From contig DASRBN010000027.1 of the NCBI GenBank assembly GCA_035653615.1, positions 101,306 to 165,305 on the forward strand: a DNA stretch of 64,000 nt. The letters are read 5' to 3'. The DNA comes from Ktedonobacteraceae bacterium (GTDB lineage Bacteria; Chloroflexota; Ktedonobacteria; Ktedonobacterales; Ktedonobacteraceae). The notes under the pieces are model-generated. The model was not told the origin of the DNA. It did no database searches and saw only the letters and a program-made list of their open reading frames with translations. A program made the translations under genes and the position numbers. Each line of letters begins with the position of its first letter. Position 1 is the stretch's first letter. Of the stretch, positions 42,174 to 51,052 are shown one piece after another.

Positions 42174-43160
42174 ATGCGCGCGCTCGTATACCACAACCAC
42201 ACATTGATATTTGAAAAAAACTATCAGCTGCCCGTCTTGAGATCTGGTGAAGCCCTGATCCGCGTCCTGCTCGCCGGTATCTGCAATACCGACCTGGAAA
42301 TCACGCGTGGCTACCTGGATTTTCAGGGCGTGCTGGGGCATGAATTTGTTGGCGTCGTCGAGGAGGTGTATGAAGCACCCGGCGCATCGTTGATTGGGCA
42401 ACGCGTCGTTGGCGAGATCAATGCGGCCTGTCATCGCAGTGATTGTTTCTATTGCCGGCAAAATATGCCCACGCACTGCCCGAATCGCACCACGCTGGGC
42501 ATCGTCAACCGCGACGGCGCCTTCGCTGAATACCTGCAGCTTCCTCTTGAGAACCTGCATATCGTTCCTGAGAACGTGAGCAATGAGGAGGCTGTCTTTG
42601 TTGAGCCACTCGCCGCCAACTTTGAAATCCTTGAGCAGGTACATCTGAAGCCGACCGATAGCGTCATCATTCTTGGCGATGGCAAAATGGGCCAGCTGGC
42701 GGCGCAGGTTCTCGCCTTGAGTGGTTGCGAACTCATCATGCTGGGAAAGCACGAGGAGAAGCTCGCACTGGCAGCAAAACGGGGAATACAAACTCGCCTG
42801 CTTGCCAACGAGCAAGAAGTTGCCTTAGAAAATAGGAAGCGAGTAGATGTGGTTGTTGAATGTACCGGTTCAACAAAAGGGCTTGAGATGGCGCTTCAGT
42901 TAGTAAGACCACGCGGCACTATCGTTTTAAAGAGCACAGTAGCCGATCAAAGTTCTCTCCACCTTGCCCCAATTGTGATTGACGAGATTCGCGTGCAAGG
43001 ATCGCGCTGCGGCCCGTTCCCTCCTGCCTTACGCGCATTAAGCCAGAAGCTGGTCGATGTACGACCGCTCATTAGCGCGCGCTATAGCCTGGATGATGGC
43101 CTGGACGCCTTTCGCCATGCTGGCGAAAAAGGCGTATTGAAGGTACTCCTCCAGATGTAA
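42174..43160 (+). CDS. Zinc-dependent alcohol dehydrogenase (MDR family)
   Basis: 328 residues. Catalytic zinc ligands in GICNTDLE and VLGHEFVGVVEEV; the structural zinc lobe is CHRSDCFYCRQNMPTHC with four cysteines (C-x4-C-x2-C-x7-C, slightly wider than usual). The cofactor loop is IILGDGKMGQLAAQVLA. Alcohol or sugar-alcohol oxidation with NAD(P) is likely. It begins 20 bases after the truncated effector head, so may share the operon, although a functional link is not evident. Confidence 0.88.
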   Translation: MRALVYHNHTLIFEKNYQLPVLRSGEALIRVLLAGICNTDLEITRGYLDFQGVLGHEFVGVVEEVYEAPGASLIGQRVVGEINAACHRSDCFYCRQNMPTHCPNRTTLGIVNRDGAFAEYLQLPLENLHIVPENVSNEEAVFVEPLAANFEILEQVHLKPTDSVIILGDGKMGQLAAQVLALSGCELIMLGKHEEKLALAAKRGIQTRLLANEQEVALENRKRVDVVVECTGSTKGLEMALQLVRPRGTIVLKSTVADQSSLHLAPIVIDEIRVQGSRCGPFPPALRALSQKLVDVRPLISARYSLDDGLDAFRHAGEKGVLKVLLQM

Positions 43161-43164
43161 CCAG

Positions 43165-43187
43165 TAGGGACAGTGGCCTGTCCTGTG
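43165..43187. repeat. TAGGGACAG family repeat copy
   Basis: TAGGGACAGTGGCCTGTCCT directly after the dehydrogenase stop; a tight palindrome around GTGGC. Confidence 0.5.
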
Positions 43188-43317
43188 TGAAACGTAGAGG
43201 TTGGTTGCTGCGTGCTAAAAGCAGGAGTAATGACGTATCCTCATTGATAGGGAAATAGCCGTGTGGCGAAGAGGATAGGTCACCTATACTGCGTCAATGC
43301 AGAAAGGAAAGAGAAGC

Positions 43318-43623
43318 ATGAACCGTAAGATGATAGGACTGCTGATGGCAGTCATGGCTGTTGGTACCAGTTTGATCGTACTTCTACGGGTAGAAAAGTC
43401 GCGGCGCTTCTTGCAAGCACGCGTCGAGCAAGTCCGTGGTGCTCTCCCAGAGCCCGAGCAGGTCCGGCAGTCTGCCCAGCAAGTGGTTACTCGTGTTTCA
43501 CAGCTGACTGGCGATGCGAAAGACACCACCCAGCAGGCAATGAACAAAGTGAAGCAGACCGGAAGTGATCTGGCAGAAAAAGCCAAACAGCTCACCCCCG
43601 TTGGAAATCAGAATGGGCGCTGA
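43318..43623 (+). CDS. YtxH-like protein, short copy
   Basis: 101 residues from ATG 43318 (GAAAGGAAAGAGAAGC). An N-terminal membrane helix (MIGLLMAVMAVGTSLIVLL) is followed by a charged, glutamine-rich amphipathic segment with QQAMNKVKQTGSDLAEKAKQ, echoing the YtxH-like gene at 14865. It is monocistronic, ended by a strong terminator. Confidence 0.7.
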   Translation: MNRKMIGLLMAVMAVGTSLIVLLRVEKSRRFLQARVEQVRGALPEPEQVRQSAQQVVTRVSQLTGDAKDTTQQAMNKVKQTGSDLAEKAKQLTPVGNQNGR

Positions 43624-43659
43624 TTACCTCGTCCGCGTAAGAAGTCTTTTTGTTATGCT

Positions 43660-43697
43660 CACTCCCCCGCTAGAGAGTCGGGGGAGTGGTTTTTTTC
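43660..43697 (+). terminator. Rho-independent terminator
   Basis: CACTCCCCCG (43660-43669) pairs with CGGGGGAGTG (43679-43688) around a 9-base loop, followed by GTTTTTTTC. It ends the YtxH-like gene and is the best terminator in the window. Confidence 0.92.
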
Positions 43698-43982
43698 TTA
43701 ACTGGCGGTGATGAGAGAGGTCTCAGCTAATCTTTTCTCAGCAAATTCTTAATGACATGCCCAGATATGCCTGGTGTCTCCGGGGCCTGTCATGCTGAGC
43801 GCAGCGAAGAATCTCACGCCAACTTTCAAGGAATCGCCAGAAGCTGAAGTCCCTGTTATTTACCCCCACGTCTAAAAACGCCCGTCAAACGTGCATATGG
43901 TAGAGGGCCATATCATTCTGAGCGCAGCGAAGAATCTCGCGCCTACTTTTTGGGTAATCACCAGAATTTCAAGGAGTATCGC
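43698..43982. other. Intergenic region with two TCATTCTGAGCGCAGCG repeats
   Basis: Two direct copies, TGTCATGCTGAGCGCAGCGA (43788) and ATCATTCTGAGCGCAGCGAA (43912), each running to AAGAATCTC and followed by CGCCNACTTT. No gene. Confidence 0.65.
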
Positions 43983-44447
43983 ATGACGAACGCGCAAGAT
44001 ATTGTCAGCGCCTTTATGCGGGCGTTGGAAGCAAAGGACTTTACTGGCGCAGCCAGCTTATTGGCGGATGATTTCTACTTTAGTGGCTCCATGTCTCGAT
44101 CTTTAGGCAAGGACCAGTTTATCAAATTCTTTCAGGAACTGGCTGCTGGCATTCCCAATCTCACATTTCACACGCATGATGTGCGTGATATAGAAGATAA
44201 CTCAGAGGGCGACAGGGTAGAGGCAAGCCTTCAAATCACAGGTCGCCAGGAAAATGCTATCAATCTCTACATGCTGAGCCTGCCCATCATTCCCCAGATG
44301 GGCCGATCCGTCTCGCTGTCACCGGAACAGTGGCAGTTTGTCGTGCGCAATAATCTGATTGCGGCGATAGATGCTCAGCCTGCTGCGGGCGCCGGCATCG
44401 CTGAATTGCTTCATCAATTAGGCGTTGACGCAATGATGCTGGGATGA
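43983..44447 (+). CDS. SnoaL/NTF2-like protein
   Basis: 154 residues from ATG 43983 (AAGGAGTATCGC). DIVSAFMRALEAKDFTGAAS followed by LLADDFYFSG is the SnoaL-like N-terminal helix and strand, and the later strands (TFHTHDVRDIEDNSEGDRVE, ASLQITGRQENAIN) complete the cone-shaped fold. The family includes isomerases, hydrolases and ligand binders; the activity here is unknown. Confidence 0.75.
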   Translation: MTNAQDIVSAFMRALEAKDFTGAASLLADDFYFSGSMSRSLGKDQFIKFFQELAAGIPNLTFHTHDVRDIEDNSEGDRVEASLQITGRQENAINLYMLSLPIIPQMGRSVSLSPEQWQFVVRNNLIAAIDAQPAAGAGIAELLHQLGVDAMMLG

Positions 44448-44460
44448 TGATTTTCCACTG

Positions 44461-44523
44461 TAGGGAAGCGGCCTGTCCCTGTCCTCATGCCTCAACCGGT
44501 ACAGGGACAGGCCGCTATCCCTA
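44461..44523. repeat. Inverted pair of TAGGGACAG repeats supplying a stop codon
   Basis: TAGGGAAGCGGCCTGTCCCT (44461 onward) and its reverse complement at 44501-44523 differ by one base insertion. The right end, read on the minus strand, gives the TAG stop of the LLM oxidoreductase. The structure lies between convergent genes. Confidence 0.8.
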
Positions 44524-45480
44524 CACGTGTGGTAGTACGCTCTCGGCGAATGCGCGCAGCCCATCGAGATCATCGAGATCGAACCATTGCAGCATCAACT
44601 CTTCCACGCCTGCCTGCCCATAGGCATGAATCTGCTGGATGATCATATCGGGCGTTCCAACAATCGCTCTCCACGAGCTTTGCATGCTTTCGATCACCGC
44701 CTCGAGCGATTTACCGGCATATTCCGTGCGCCCGGAGCGAAAGCTGAGCCGTCGATCCAGTTCGGCCATATCGCGTCCAAAGTGCAGCGTATGCATCATC
44801 GTGCGACGCACATCGCCGGGATTGCGCCCTGCCTGCCGCAAAAGGCCATCGAGAATCGCCGAATGTTCGCGAAACGCGTCAGGAGAAAGGAAGGTACCAT
44901 TCCAGATATTCGCGTAACGGGCCGCCAGGGGTAAGGTACGTTTAGGGCCATTGCCGCCAACCATGATGCGTGGCCCTCCAGGTCGTTGCGGGCGAGGCAA
45001 GAGAATTGCATCGCGCAGCTGGAAATAGCGCCCCTCGTAGGTGACAGGTTCGTCGCTGTGTAAAAGGCGGGTAATCACCTCAAGCCCCTCTTCGAAGCGC
45101 GACATCCGTGCCGGAACGTCGCCAAGGTCGAGGCCAAAAAGCCGGTGTTCGCGTTCCTGCCAGCCCGCGCCCAGGCCCAGGATCATGCGCCCACCACTCA
45201 GATCATCGAGCGCCGCGGCCTGTCGTGCCAATAGTGCCGGATGGCGAAATGATAGTGGAGCGACCAGCGTCCCAAAGTGGATATGCTGTGTATGGTCCGC
45301 CAGGTAAGTGAGCGAGACAATTGTTTCCAGGGCTTCTCTGTCAGGGGGATTGGCGTTCGTGAAGTGGTCTGAGCGGAACAGCCCGGCAAAACCGGTTTCT
45401 TCTACCGCATCCACCAGTTTTTTCCAGCGCGCCCATGTCAATCCGTTCTGACCCTCGATTTGAATAGATAGTGCGACCAT
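44521..45480 (-). CDS. LLM-class (F420-type) oxidoreductase
   Basis: 319 residues from ATG 45480, where GAGAGAAAC precedes; 23 further codons are open but lack features. A luciferase-like TIM barrel: HFTNANPPDREALETIV, LSGGRMILGLGAGWQEREH and RFEEGLEVITRLL are typical, and PRIMVGGNGPKRTLPLAARY marks the cofactor side. Probably F420- or FMN-dependent. Stop codon is within a repeat arm. Confidence 0.9.
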   Translation of the reverse strand: MVALSIQIEGQNGLTWARWKKLVDAVEETGFAGLFRSDHFTNANPPDREALETIVSLTYLADHTQHIHFGTLVAPLSFRHPALLARQAAALDDLSGGRMILGLGAGWQEREHRLFGLDLGDVPARMSRFEEGLEVITRLLHSDEPVTYEGRYFQLRDAILLPRPQRPGGPRIMVGGNGPKRTLPLAARYANIWNGTFLSPDAFREHSAILDGLLRQAGRNPGDVRRTMMHTLHFGRDMAELDRRLSFRSGRTEYAGKSLEAVIESMQSSWRAIVGTPDMIIQQIHAYGQAGVEELMLQWFDLDDLDGLRAFAESVLPHV

Positions 45481-45650
45481 GTTTCTCTCGTGTCCTTTCT
45501 CTTTCGGCTTTTGCATAGTATCGTAGCCTATGATCGCGACATGAGTCAAATTCTGCGGTACTACTCGATTTGCTTGAGCGAATTCGCCAGTGAACAGCAG
45601 TTTAGAAAGGAATTTCCCCTGGCAGATTTAAGTAAGTGGAATCGCCTCGC

Positions 45651-45756
45651 CCAGCAGGGACAGCGGCTCATCCCTGTCCCGGCCCCCAATGTATACCAGG
45701 CCTGTTGTCTGCCTCAAGACCCCATGAGGACAGGGATGAGCCGCTATCCCTACTGG
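45651..45756. repeat. Long inverted pair of TAGGGACAG repeats
   Basis: Arms 45651-45679 and 45728-45756 match at 27 of 29 bases. The 48-base middle is unrelated. Intergenic, near the end of the VOC gene. Confidence 0.85.
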
Positions 45757-45839
45757 ACATAATGATCCTGATTCCCCTTTCAGCTGTCAACATTCACCGA
45801 GGACCTTCTTGTTCCTCGACTTGTGAAAGCCCTGAATAT

Positions 45840-46250
45840 TTATTGCTGGGACTTGCCGCCTAGAGGGAACCGATCCCAGGGGTTCTCGTTGGCCGTAATC
45901 CGGTAGCCATCGGGGTCGGCAAAGACGAAAGTGCGACCAAATGGGCCGTCGTATGGTGGCGTAATGATCGTAACTCCCGCCGACTCCAGCCGGGCATGTA
46001 TCTCATCCACGGAATCGCAGTCGATCCACAGCGCCACGCCCCATCCCGGCTGCGGCGCCTCGTCAAGATTCACCTTTGCCTGGGTGAGAGCAAAAGGGAT
46101 CGAATTGGTATCGAACAGAACAAAATCGGGTGCATCGAAGCGCTCATCGACAGTAAGGCCCAGCATTTCAGTATAGAATTTGCGCGAGGCGGAAAAGTTG
46201 CGTACCTGCAAACTGATAAAATCGGGTCCGCGAAGTCTGGCCATATACAT
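45840..46250 (-). CDS. VOC (glyoxalase/bleomycin resistance) family protein
   Basis: 136 residues. The betaalphabetabetabeta modules are clear: FISLQVRNFSASRKFYTEML at the start and GRTFVFADPDGYRITANENP at the end, with ALWIDCDSVDEIHARLESAG in the middle. A metal-binding glutamate is not evident at every position, so enzyme class is open. Start could be 46250 or 46244; AAAGGAGAGG lies just upstream. Confidence 0.85.
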   Translation of the reverse strand: MYMARLRGPDFISLQVRNFSASRKFYTEMLGLTVDERFDAPDFVLFDTNSIPFALTQAKVNLDEAPQPGWGVALWIDCDSVDEIHARLESAGVTIITPPYDGPFGRTFVFADPDGYRITANENPWDRFPLGGKSQQ

Positions 46251-46373
46251 CCTCTCCTTTCAAATCAACTCGAAGCTAAGGGGGTCGTCTCGACACCGCC
46301 CCCAGATTTCCTTCACACTCATAGTTTACACAATGCCAGTGACAACAGTATGTCAGCAGCGCGAGGAAAATAA

Positions 46374-47078
46374 CTAATGCTCGTCTTCCATCTCTGTCTC
46401 CGCCGGCTTCTTTATATCCCTTCCAGCGATGACAACGATGTACTCGCCCTTGAGCTTCGCTTCGCTTGTCGATGCCAGGAGCGCTGAGAGCGTTCCTCGC
46501 CGGACGGATTCGAAGACTTTCGTGAGTTCGCTGGCGAGTGCGGCTTCCCGGTCGCCGTAAACTTCGAGCGCATCTTGCAGGAAAGAGGTAAGCCGGTAGG
46601 GGCTTTCGTAGAAGATAAGCGTGTGCGGAGCGTCTTTGTCGATCTCTAAAAATTTGCGTCTAGGCCCGGACTTGCGCGGCGGAAAACCACGGAATGTAAA
46701 GCTGTGAACGGGCAATCCGGAGAGGACCAGCGCCATTACAAATGCCGTCGGCCCTGGAATCATAGTGACATCGATGTGCGCCGCGAGCGCTCGCCTTACC
46801 AGTGTAAAACCGGGATCGGAGATGCCGGGCGTGCCCGCGTTGGTCACAAGCGCCACCGATTTCCCCTGCTTCAGCAGGTCCTCGATCTGCTGGCCCGCGC
46901 GCTGCTCGTTGTGTTCATGAAACGCGACCTGAGGTTTGGAAATATCGAAGTGCTTGAGCAGCAAGCCAGTCTTGCGTGTATCCTCGCTCGCAACAATATC
47001 TACCTCGCGCAAGGTATTGAGGGCGCGCAGGGTAATATCATTCAGATTTCCGATAGGAGTCGCTACAAGGTAAAGCAT
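46374..47078 (-). CDS. rsmI: 16S rRNA (cytidine(1402)-2'-O)-methyltransferase RsmI
   Basis: 234 residues of the tetrapyrrole-methylase fold. [20 protein letters not shown] is the signature N-terminus, followed by [35 protein letters not shown] with the GTPGISDPG loop, and [16 protein letters not shown]. It methylates the 2'-O of C1402 in 16S rRNA near the decoding site. The C-terminal regulatory tail of longer homologues is absent. Confidence 0.95.
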   Translation of the reverse strand: MLYLVATPIGNLNDITLRALNTLREVDIVASEDTRKTGLLLKHFDISKPQVAFHEHNEQRAGQQIEDLLKQGKSVALVTNAGTPGISDPGFTLVRRALAAHIDVTMIPGPTAFVMALVLSGLPVHSFTFRGFPPRKSGPRRKFLEIDKDAPHTLIFYESPYRLTSFLQDALEVYGDREAALASELTKVFESVRRGTLSALLASTSEAKLKGEYIVVIAGRDIKKPAETEMEDEH

Positions 47079-47099
47079 AGCTGTCCTTTTCGTCCAGGG

Positions 47100-47147
47100 T
47101 AGGGGCGACCACGAGCGCGGTCAATCGGCTCTCTACCGGTCGCCCTG
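47100..47147. repeat. TAGGGGCGACC/GGTCGCCC inverted repeat
   Basis: TAGGGGCGACC at the left end pairs with GGTCGCCCTGA on the right; between rsmI and the ligase gene. Confidence 0.6.
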
Positions 47148-47161
47148 AATAGGGTCTCTCG

Positions 47162-48736
47162 TTAGCTTTCGGCGCGTATGCCTTTCCTGATCAATTGGAG
47201 TTTATCGAGCACTTCAGGGCGCTTGACTTTCAAGGTATGGGTGCGCGGAAAATCCTCTTCCGGCCAGATGGTGAAGCCCCGAATTTGCTGGTGAGGGGCA
47301 AGTTGTTTGTTGGCCTGCGCAATCACAGCCTTAGCCTTTTCAGGTTCGTTCAACAGCAGGATAGCATGCACAGTCGGACCATCGTTTTCTTCCATCAGGC
47401 CCACGACCACAGCGTCCTTTATAAGCGGGTTCGTCAGAAGCACGTTCTCGATGTCCTCGGGATAGACATTGAGTCCGTTGGCAAGGACGATCAGGTTTTT
47501 CTTGCGCCCCTTGAGGTAGAGGTTGCCATTCTTATCCTGGTAGCCCAGGTCGCCGGTATGGTACCAGCCATCCTGAAACGCTGCCGCCGTGGCTTCGGGA
47601 TTCTGCCAGTAGCCCAGGGCGACGTTCGGGCCGTGTACAAGCAGTTCGCCGTCTTCGGCAATGCGAACTTCCTCGCCGGGCAGCGGCTTGCCGATGGAAT
47701 CATAATTATGCTCATTATAAGGAGTGACTGAGACAACCGGCGCGCATTCAGTCGCTCCATAGCCCTGCATGACCCGGAAGCCCATATTCTCCCAGCGCCT
47801 GGCCAGTTTCGGCGGCAGGTAAGCCCCGCCACTCACAAAGAAACGGAAATGCCCCCCGAAGCGCTTATGTACCGAATTGAACGGCAGGCGCCGCAGCCGG
47901 AATGGGAGATATGGCGCAACACGGTGAAGCATCTCCCACTGCTTTTCGCGTTTTTGCCTGCGCACCTCGCGTTCGATGCCATTCATAAAAAGCTGTAGCG
48001 CCTGTGGCACTAACACCATGCAGGTCACATGTTGTGTCGCAAGCAATTTCAAGAGTCTATCGGGAGCCAGAGTGCGGGCATAAACAACGCTGGCGCCGGT
48101 ATAAAAAATGGCTACTTCGATGGTCAATTCGAACATATGACTCAGGGGCAGAAGCGAGAGCGCGCGATCATCGTTGCGAATGCGAACGACTGAGACGGCG
48201 GCTATAGCGTTGCTCGCAATGTTATTGTGGCTCAACATCACCCCCTTGGGCTGGCCGGTAGTACCAGAGGTAAAAACTAATTCCGCCAGATCGTGGCCGG
48301 TAACGACCGGAAGCTGTGATGGGTCAAATAGCCCTGATGGTAAAGCATCGATATCGATGAGCGGTGGCCCGGGTTGTGGTAGTTTCTCGTAATCTTTTTG
48401 CGAAGTGATCAGAAATTTTGCCCCGGTCACATCCGCAATCTTCGCCAAAAACTCCGGCCTTGAATTAACATCGAGAGGAACGATTACAGCACCGGTGAGG
48501 AGCGCCCCAAGATAACTAATCATCCAATTGATGCGACTGGGAGCCCAGAGAAGCAGGCGATCACCTTTCTGTAGATGTTGCTCCTGCAGGTAGCCGCAAA
48601 AATCGTGGATTTTCTGTTGCAGCATGCCATAGGTGAGGCAAACGATCTCGTCGTCTTGAACTGGTTCGAGTAATGCCGGTCGATTAGCATAACGCGTTGC
48701 AGTATTTGCGAAAAGTTCATTAATGGTAGTCTCCAT
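47162..48736 (-). CDS. Acyl-CoA synthetase / AMP-dependent ligase
   Basis: 524 residues. The ATP-binding P-loop is LVFTSGTTGQPKGVMLSH (about residue 155), the adenylate-binding motif MQGYGATECAPVVS, the hinge side WYHTGDLGYQDKNGN, and the C-terminal catalytic lysine lies in HTLKVKRPEV. It activates a carboxylic acid, probably a fatty acid, as acyl-AMP and then CoA thioester. A carrier-protein partner is not visible. Confidence 0.9.
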   Translation of the reverse strand: METTINELFANTATRYANRPALLEPVQDDEIVCLTYGMLQQKIHDFCGYLQEQHLQKGDRLLLWAPSRINWMISYLGALLTGAVIVPLDVNSRPEFLAKIADVTGAKFLITSQKDYEKLPQPGPPLIDIDALPSGLFDPSQLPVVTGHDLAELVFTSGTTGQPKGVMLSHNNIASNAIAAVSVVRIRNDDRALSLLPLSHMFELTIEVAIFYTGASVVYARTLAPDRLLKLLATQHVTCMVLVPQALQLFMNGIEREVRRQKREKQWEMLHRVAPYLPFRLRRLPFNSVHKRFGGHFRFFVSGGAYLPPKLARRWENMGFRVMQGYGATECAPVVSVTPYNEHNYDSIGKPLPGEEVRIAEDGELLVHGPNVALGYWQNPEATAAAFQDGWYHTGDLGYQDKNGNLYLKGRKKNLIVLANGLNVYPEDIENVLLTNPLIKDAVVVGLMEENDGPTVHAILLLNEPEKAKAVIAQANKQLAPHQQIRGFTIWPEEDFPRTHTLKVKRPEVLDKLQLIRKGIRAES

Positions 48737-49165
48737 ATGTCCCCTCTTTCTGCCGGATGCAATGCTCTTCGTTCTATAAGGAAAAGGCGTTCAAGCCACT
48801 GGTTGATATAGCAGGCTCATTATAAAGGATAGAGAGACGTTTTGCCAGTGAGAGGTATTTCTTCGCTTTTAGCATTGGTAATAGTACTGTGTTCTCAATT
48901 TGCTATGTAGAGGTATAATAAACATAGAGCAGTATGCGCACCTGATCTTTTACTGCCGGGTTTGTGCGCGGGTGTAAAGCTGTTTTTACTACAATTTTCA
49001 AAGTAAATAATTAAATATTTTTTATTAAAAAACTCGTAAATATCAGTTTACTTCCCTCTCAATCTCACAACTTGACTGACAAGCAGCAAAAATAAGAGAT
49101 AGAAGACTAGTGATCACCAGGAAGAATTTCTAGTGCAGAAATTATAAGATTCCTTCAAAAGCATA
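48737..49165. other. AT-rich intergenic region without a gene
   Basis: About 430 bases with low GC between divergent genes. There are no good open frames, RNA or family repeats. The promoter of the following regulator begins at its right end. Confidence 0.5.
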
Positions 49166-49194
49166 TTGACATCCATACCGGTATATGTTAACAT
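49166..49194 (+). promoter_or_regulatory. Promoter with ATACCGGTAT palindrome
   Basis: TTGACA (49166-49171) and TAACAT (49189-49194) with a 17-base spacer; the palindrome ATACCGGTAT (49175-49184) fills the spacer. The half-site ATACC matches that in the operator at 1973. A leader of about 175 bases follows, with a small stem ATTCC/GGAAT around 49250. Confidence 0.6.
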
Positions 49195-49375
49195 AAGTTC
49201 ATAAGATGGTGTACTGGGGAGCTCTTAATCTCTAACTTCAAGTTACAGATTCCCTTTCAAAAAGGAATACCGGAAATGATGTATAAAGAATAGGGGCATT
49301 CCCCGAATCAGGCAATCCATCTCACAAAAATAGGGTAATTCCCCCCACACTCTAAGAAAGGAACACGAACAAATC

Positions 49376-50758
49376 ATGGCTACAATCGAAGCGGCAAATG
49401 TCGGGAAAGCCGTGGCCGCTCGAGTAGGGACCAATATCCGCGAGGTGCGAACCAAGCTCGGCCTTACTCAAGCGCAACTGGCTGCTCCCGAATTTTCCAT
49501 TTCTTACATCTCAGCTATTGAGCGCGGAAAGATCCGGCCATCGCTCAAGGCACTTTCCATCCTTGCAAAGAGGCTTGATGTACCGTTAACCTTTTTGTTA
49601 GAAGGATCCCCTGCTGGTGCTGCCGAGGCGCGTGCTGTCGGCTATTCTCCGGCGGACTCCGGGCCAGATCAAAGAATCGATGTGGATCTCTTGCAGGCCA
49701 GTGTACTGGTTCACCAGCACCTGTACCAGCAAGCTGCGGAAATATTGGCGCCAATTCAGCCAGAACGTATTACGACCGACCAGGTGTATCGACTGTACCT
49801 GCTGCGAGGGCAAATCCATTTAGGCTTGAATGAGAATCAAGAAGCTGTCGTGGATTTACGCGCGGCGGTCACGCAAGGAGAAGGCCTTAACGATATCGAA
49901 TATATCGAAAGGGCGCGCAATCTCCTGGGCAGGGCCTACTTCCTGCTGTATAACTATACCCTGGCTATGGAAAATCACTTGCGCTGCAATAGTGCCATCG
50001 AAAGCGGCCACATTACAGATCCAATTTTTGCTCTTGATGTCTATAGTAATCTTGCCAATGATTATTTCCGGCATGGAGATCTCGAGAAAGCCGTCAGCTT
50101 TTATCACAAGGCGTTAGAGACCCTCGAGGGCATGAACCGGGATAGTAAGAGCTTTGCGCAAAAGTACATGGAGGTTGGGCAGCACTATAAGTCCGTTGGC
50201 AAACTCTCAATGGCCCACGATTATATGATGAAGAGCCTGGCGATTTATGAGATGCGCGATGAGCAGCGGCTCGTCGGCCTGACCCATCAACGCCTCGGCA
50301 AGACACTCGAGCGCCAGAATAACCTGGATGCGGCAGAAAAGGAATATCGAGAAGCCATCGATATCGAGCAGGAACTCGACGATGATGTCTCGGCTTCCAT
50401 TTGCCACACCAGCCTGGCCGAACTCTTGTTGAAGCGCGGGCAAACAGCAGAGGCCGAGAACGAAGCTCAGGAAGCGCTCGACTTCGCGAGGAAGAGCGGG
50501 GATGCTCAGACCCAGGGTCAGGCCCTTATCGCTCTGGCGCAGATCCGGCACGCTGCTAACGACTACGCCGGTGCGGATCAGCTCTTCACACAAGCGCTGG
50601 ACCTGCTCGATTCATCGAATGCGCATGAGATTGCCGCGGGAGCCTACTTCCGCTATGCCAACTTGTTGGAACAGCGCGGAGAGGTGCAGCGCAGTTTGAG
50701 TGCGATCAAGAAGGCCTATGAACACCAGCGTCAGGGCAATCGCGGCGACCTGGAATAA
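49376..50758 (+). CDS. XRE-family regulator with TPR repeats, copy 1
   Basis: 460 residues. Helix-turn-helix at about 17-75 (VGTNIREVRTKLGLTQAQLA, SISYISAIERGKIRPSLKAL). The rest is a row of TPR units (YRLYLLRGQIHLGLNENQEA, ARNLLGRAYFLLYNYTLAME, QRLGKTLERQNNLDAAEKEY and others), the plan of peptide-responsive regulators of the RRNPP type. No small signal-peptide gene is obvious next to it. A paralogue faces it at 53858; both lie around the sigma-like gene. Confidence 0.88.
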   Translation: MATIEAANVGKAVAARVGTNIREVRTKLGLTQAQLAAPEFSISYISAIERGKIRPSLKALSILAKRLDVPLTFLLEGSPAGAAEARAVGYSPADSGPDQRIDVDLLQASVLVHQHLYQQAAEILAPIQPERITTDQVYRLYLLRGQIHLGLNENQEAVVDLRAAVTQGEGLNDIEYIERARNLLGRAYFLLYNYTLAMENHLRCNSAIESGHITDPIFALDVYSNLANDYFRHGDLEKAVSFYHKALETLEGMNRDSKSFAQKYMEVGQHYKSVGKLSMAHDYMMKSLAIYEMRDEQRLVGLTHQRLGKTLERQNNLDAAEKEYREAIDIEQELDDDVSASICHTSLAELLLKRGQTAEAENEAQEALDFARKSGDAQTQGQALIALAQIRHAANDYAGADQLFTQALDLLDSSNAHEIAAGAYFRYANLLEQRGEVQRSLSAIKKAYEHQRQGNRGDLE

Positions 50759-50883
50759 ATAAATGCAGCGCCGAGAACACATCGGGTAGGGAAATATCCT
50801 TGTCAGCCGGTGTGAGATTGCCGCAAGATAGCTTACGACGCAAGGCGACCATCGCAAAAAAGTAAGGTGATCGCCAAGCAGAA

Positions 50884-50968
50884 GGCAAAAACACATAAGC
50901 CCCTTCCTGTCGAAAATACAGGACGTTATAACGTATAATAGAGTGGTAGGGGCTTATGTGTTTTTGCC
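50884..50968. repeat. Perfect 21-bp inverted repeat before the sigma-like gene
   Basis: GGCAAAAACACATAAGCCCC (50884 onward) and AGGGGCTTATGTGTTTTTGC (50948 onward) are exact reverse complements over 21 bases, separated by 43 bases. The spacer holds CCTGT/ACAGG and TATAAT (50935-50940). A strong hairpin ending in a T-rich arm, it could terminate the XRE gene or regulate the next. Confidence 0.8.
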
Positions 50969-51052
50969 TTTCATTTTTAGAGATTTTGTATGCAAAACAT
51001 GTAAAATACCTTCAAATTTTGCAAGATCCTGGCTTCTGGGAGGGTTTCGCGA

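Noticed and set aside
45490..45762. 90-codon plus-strand open frame
   Set aside because: Its second half is the long inverted repeat and it has no protein features.
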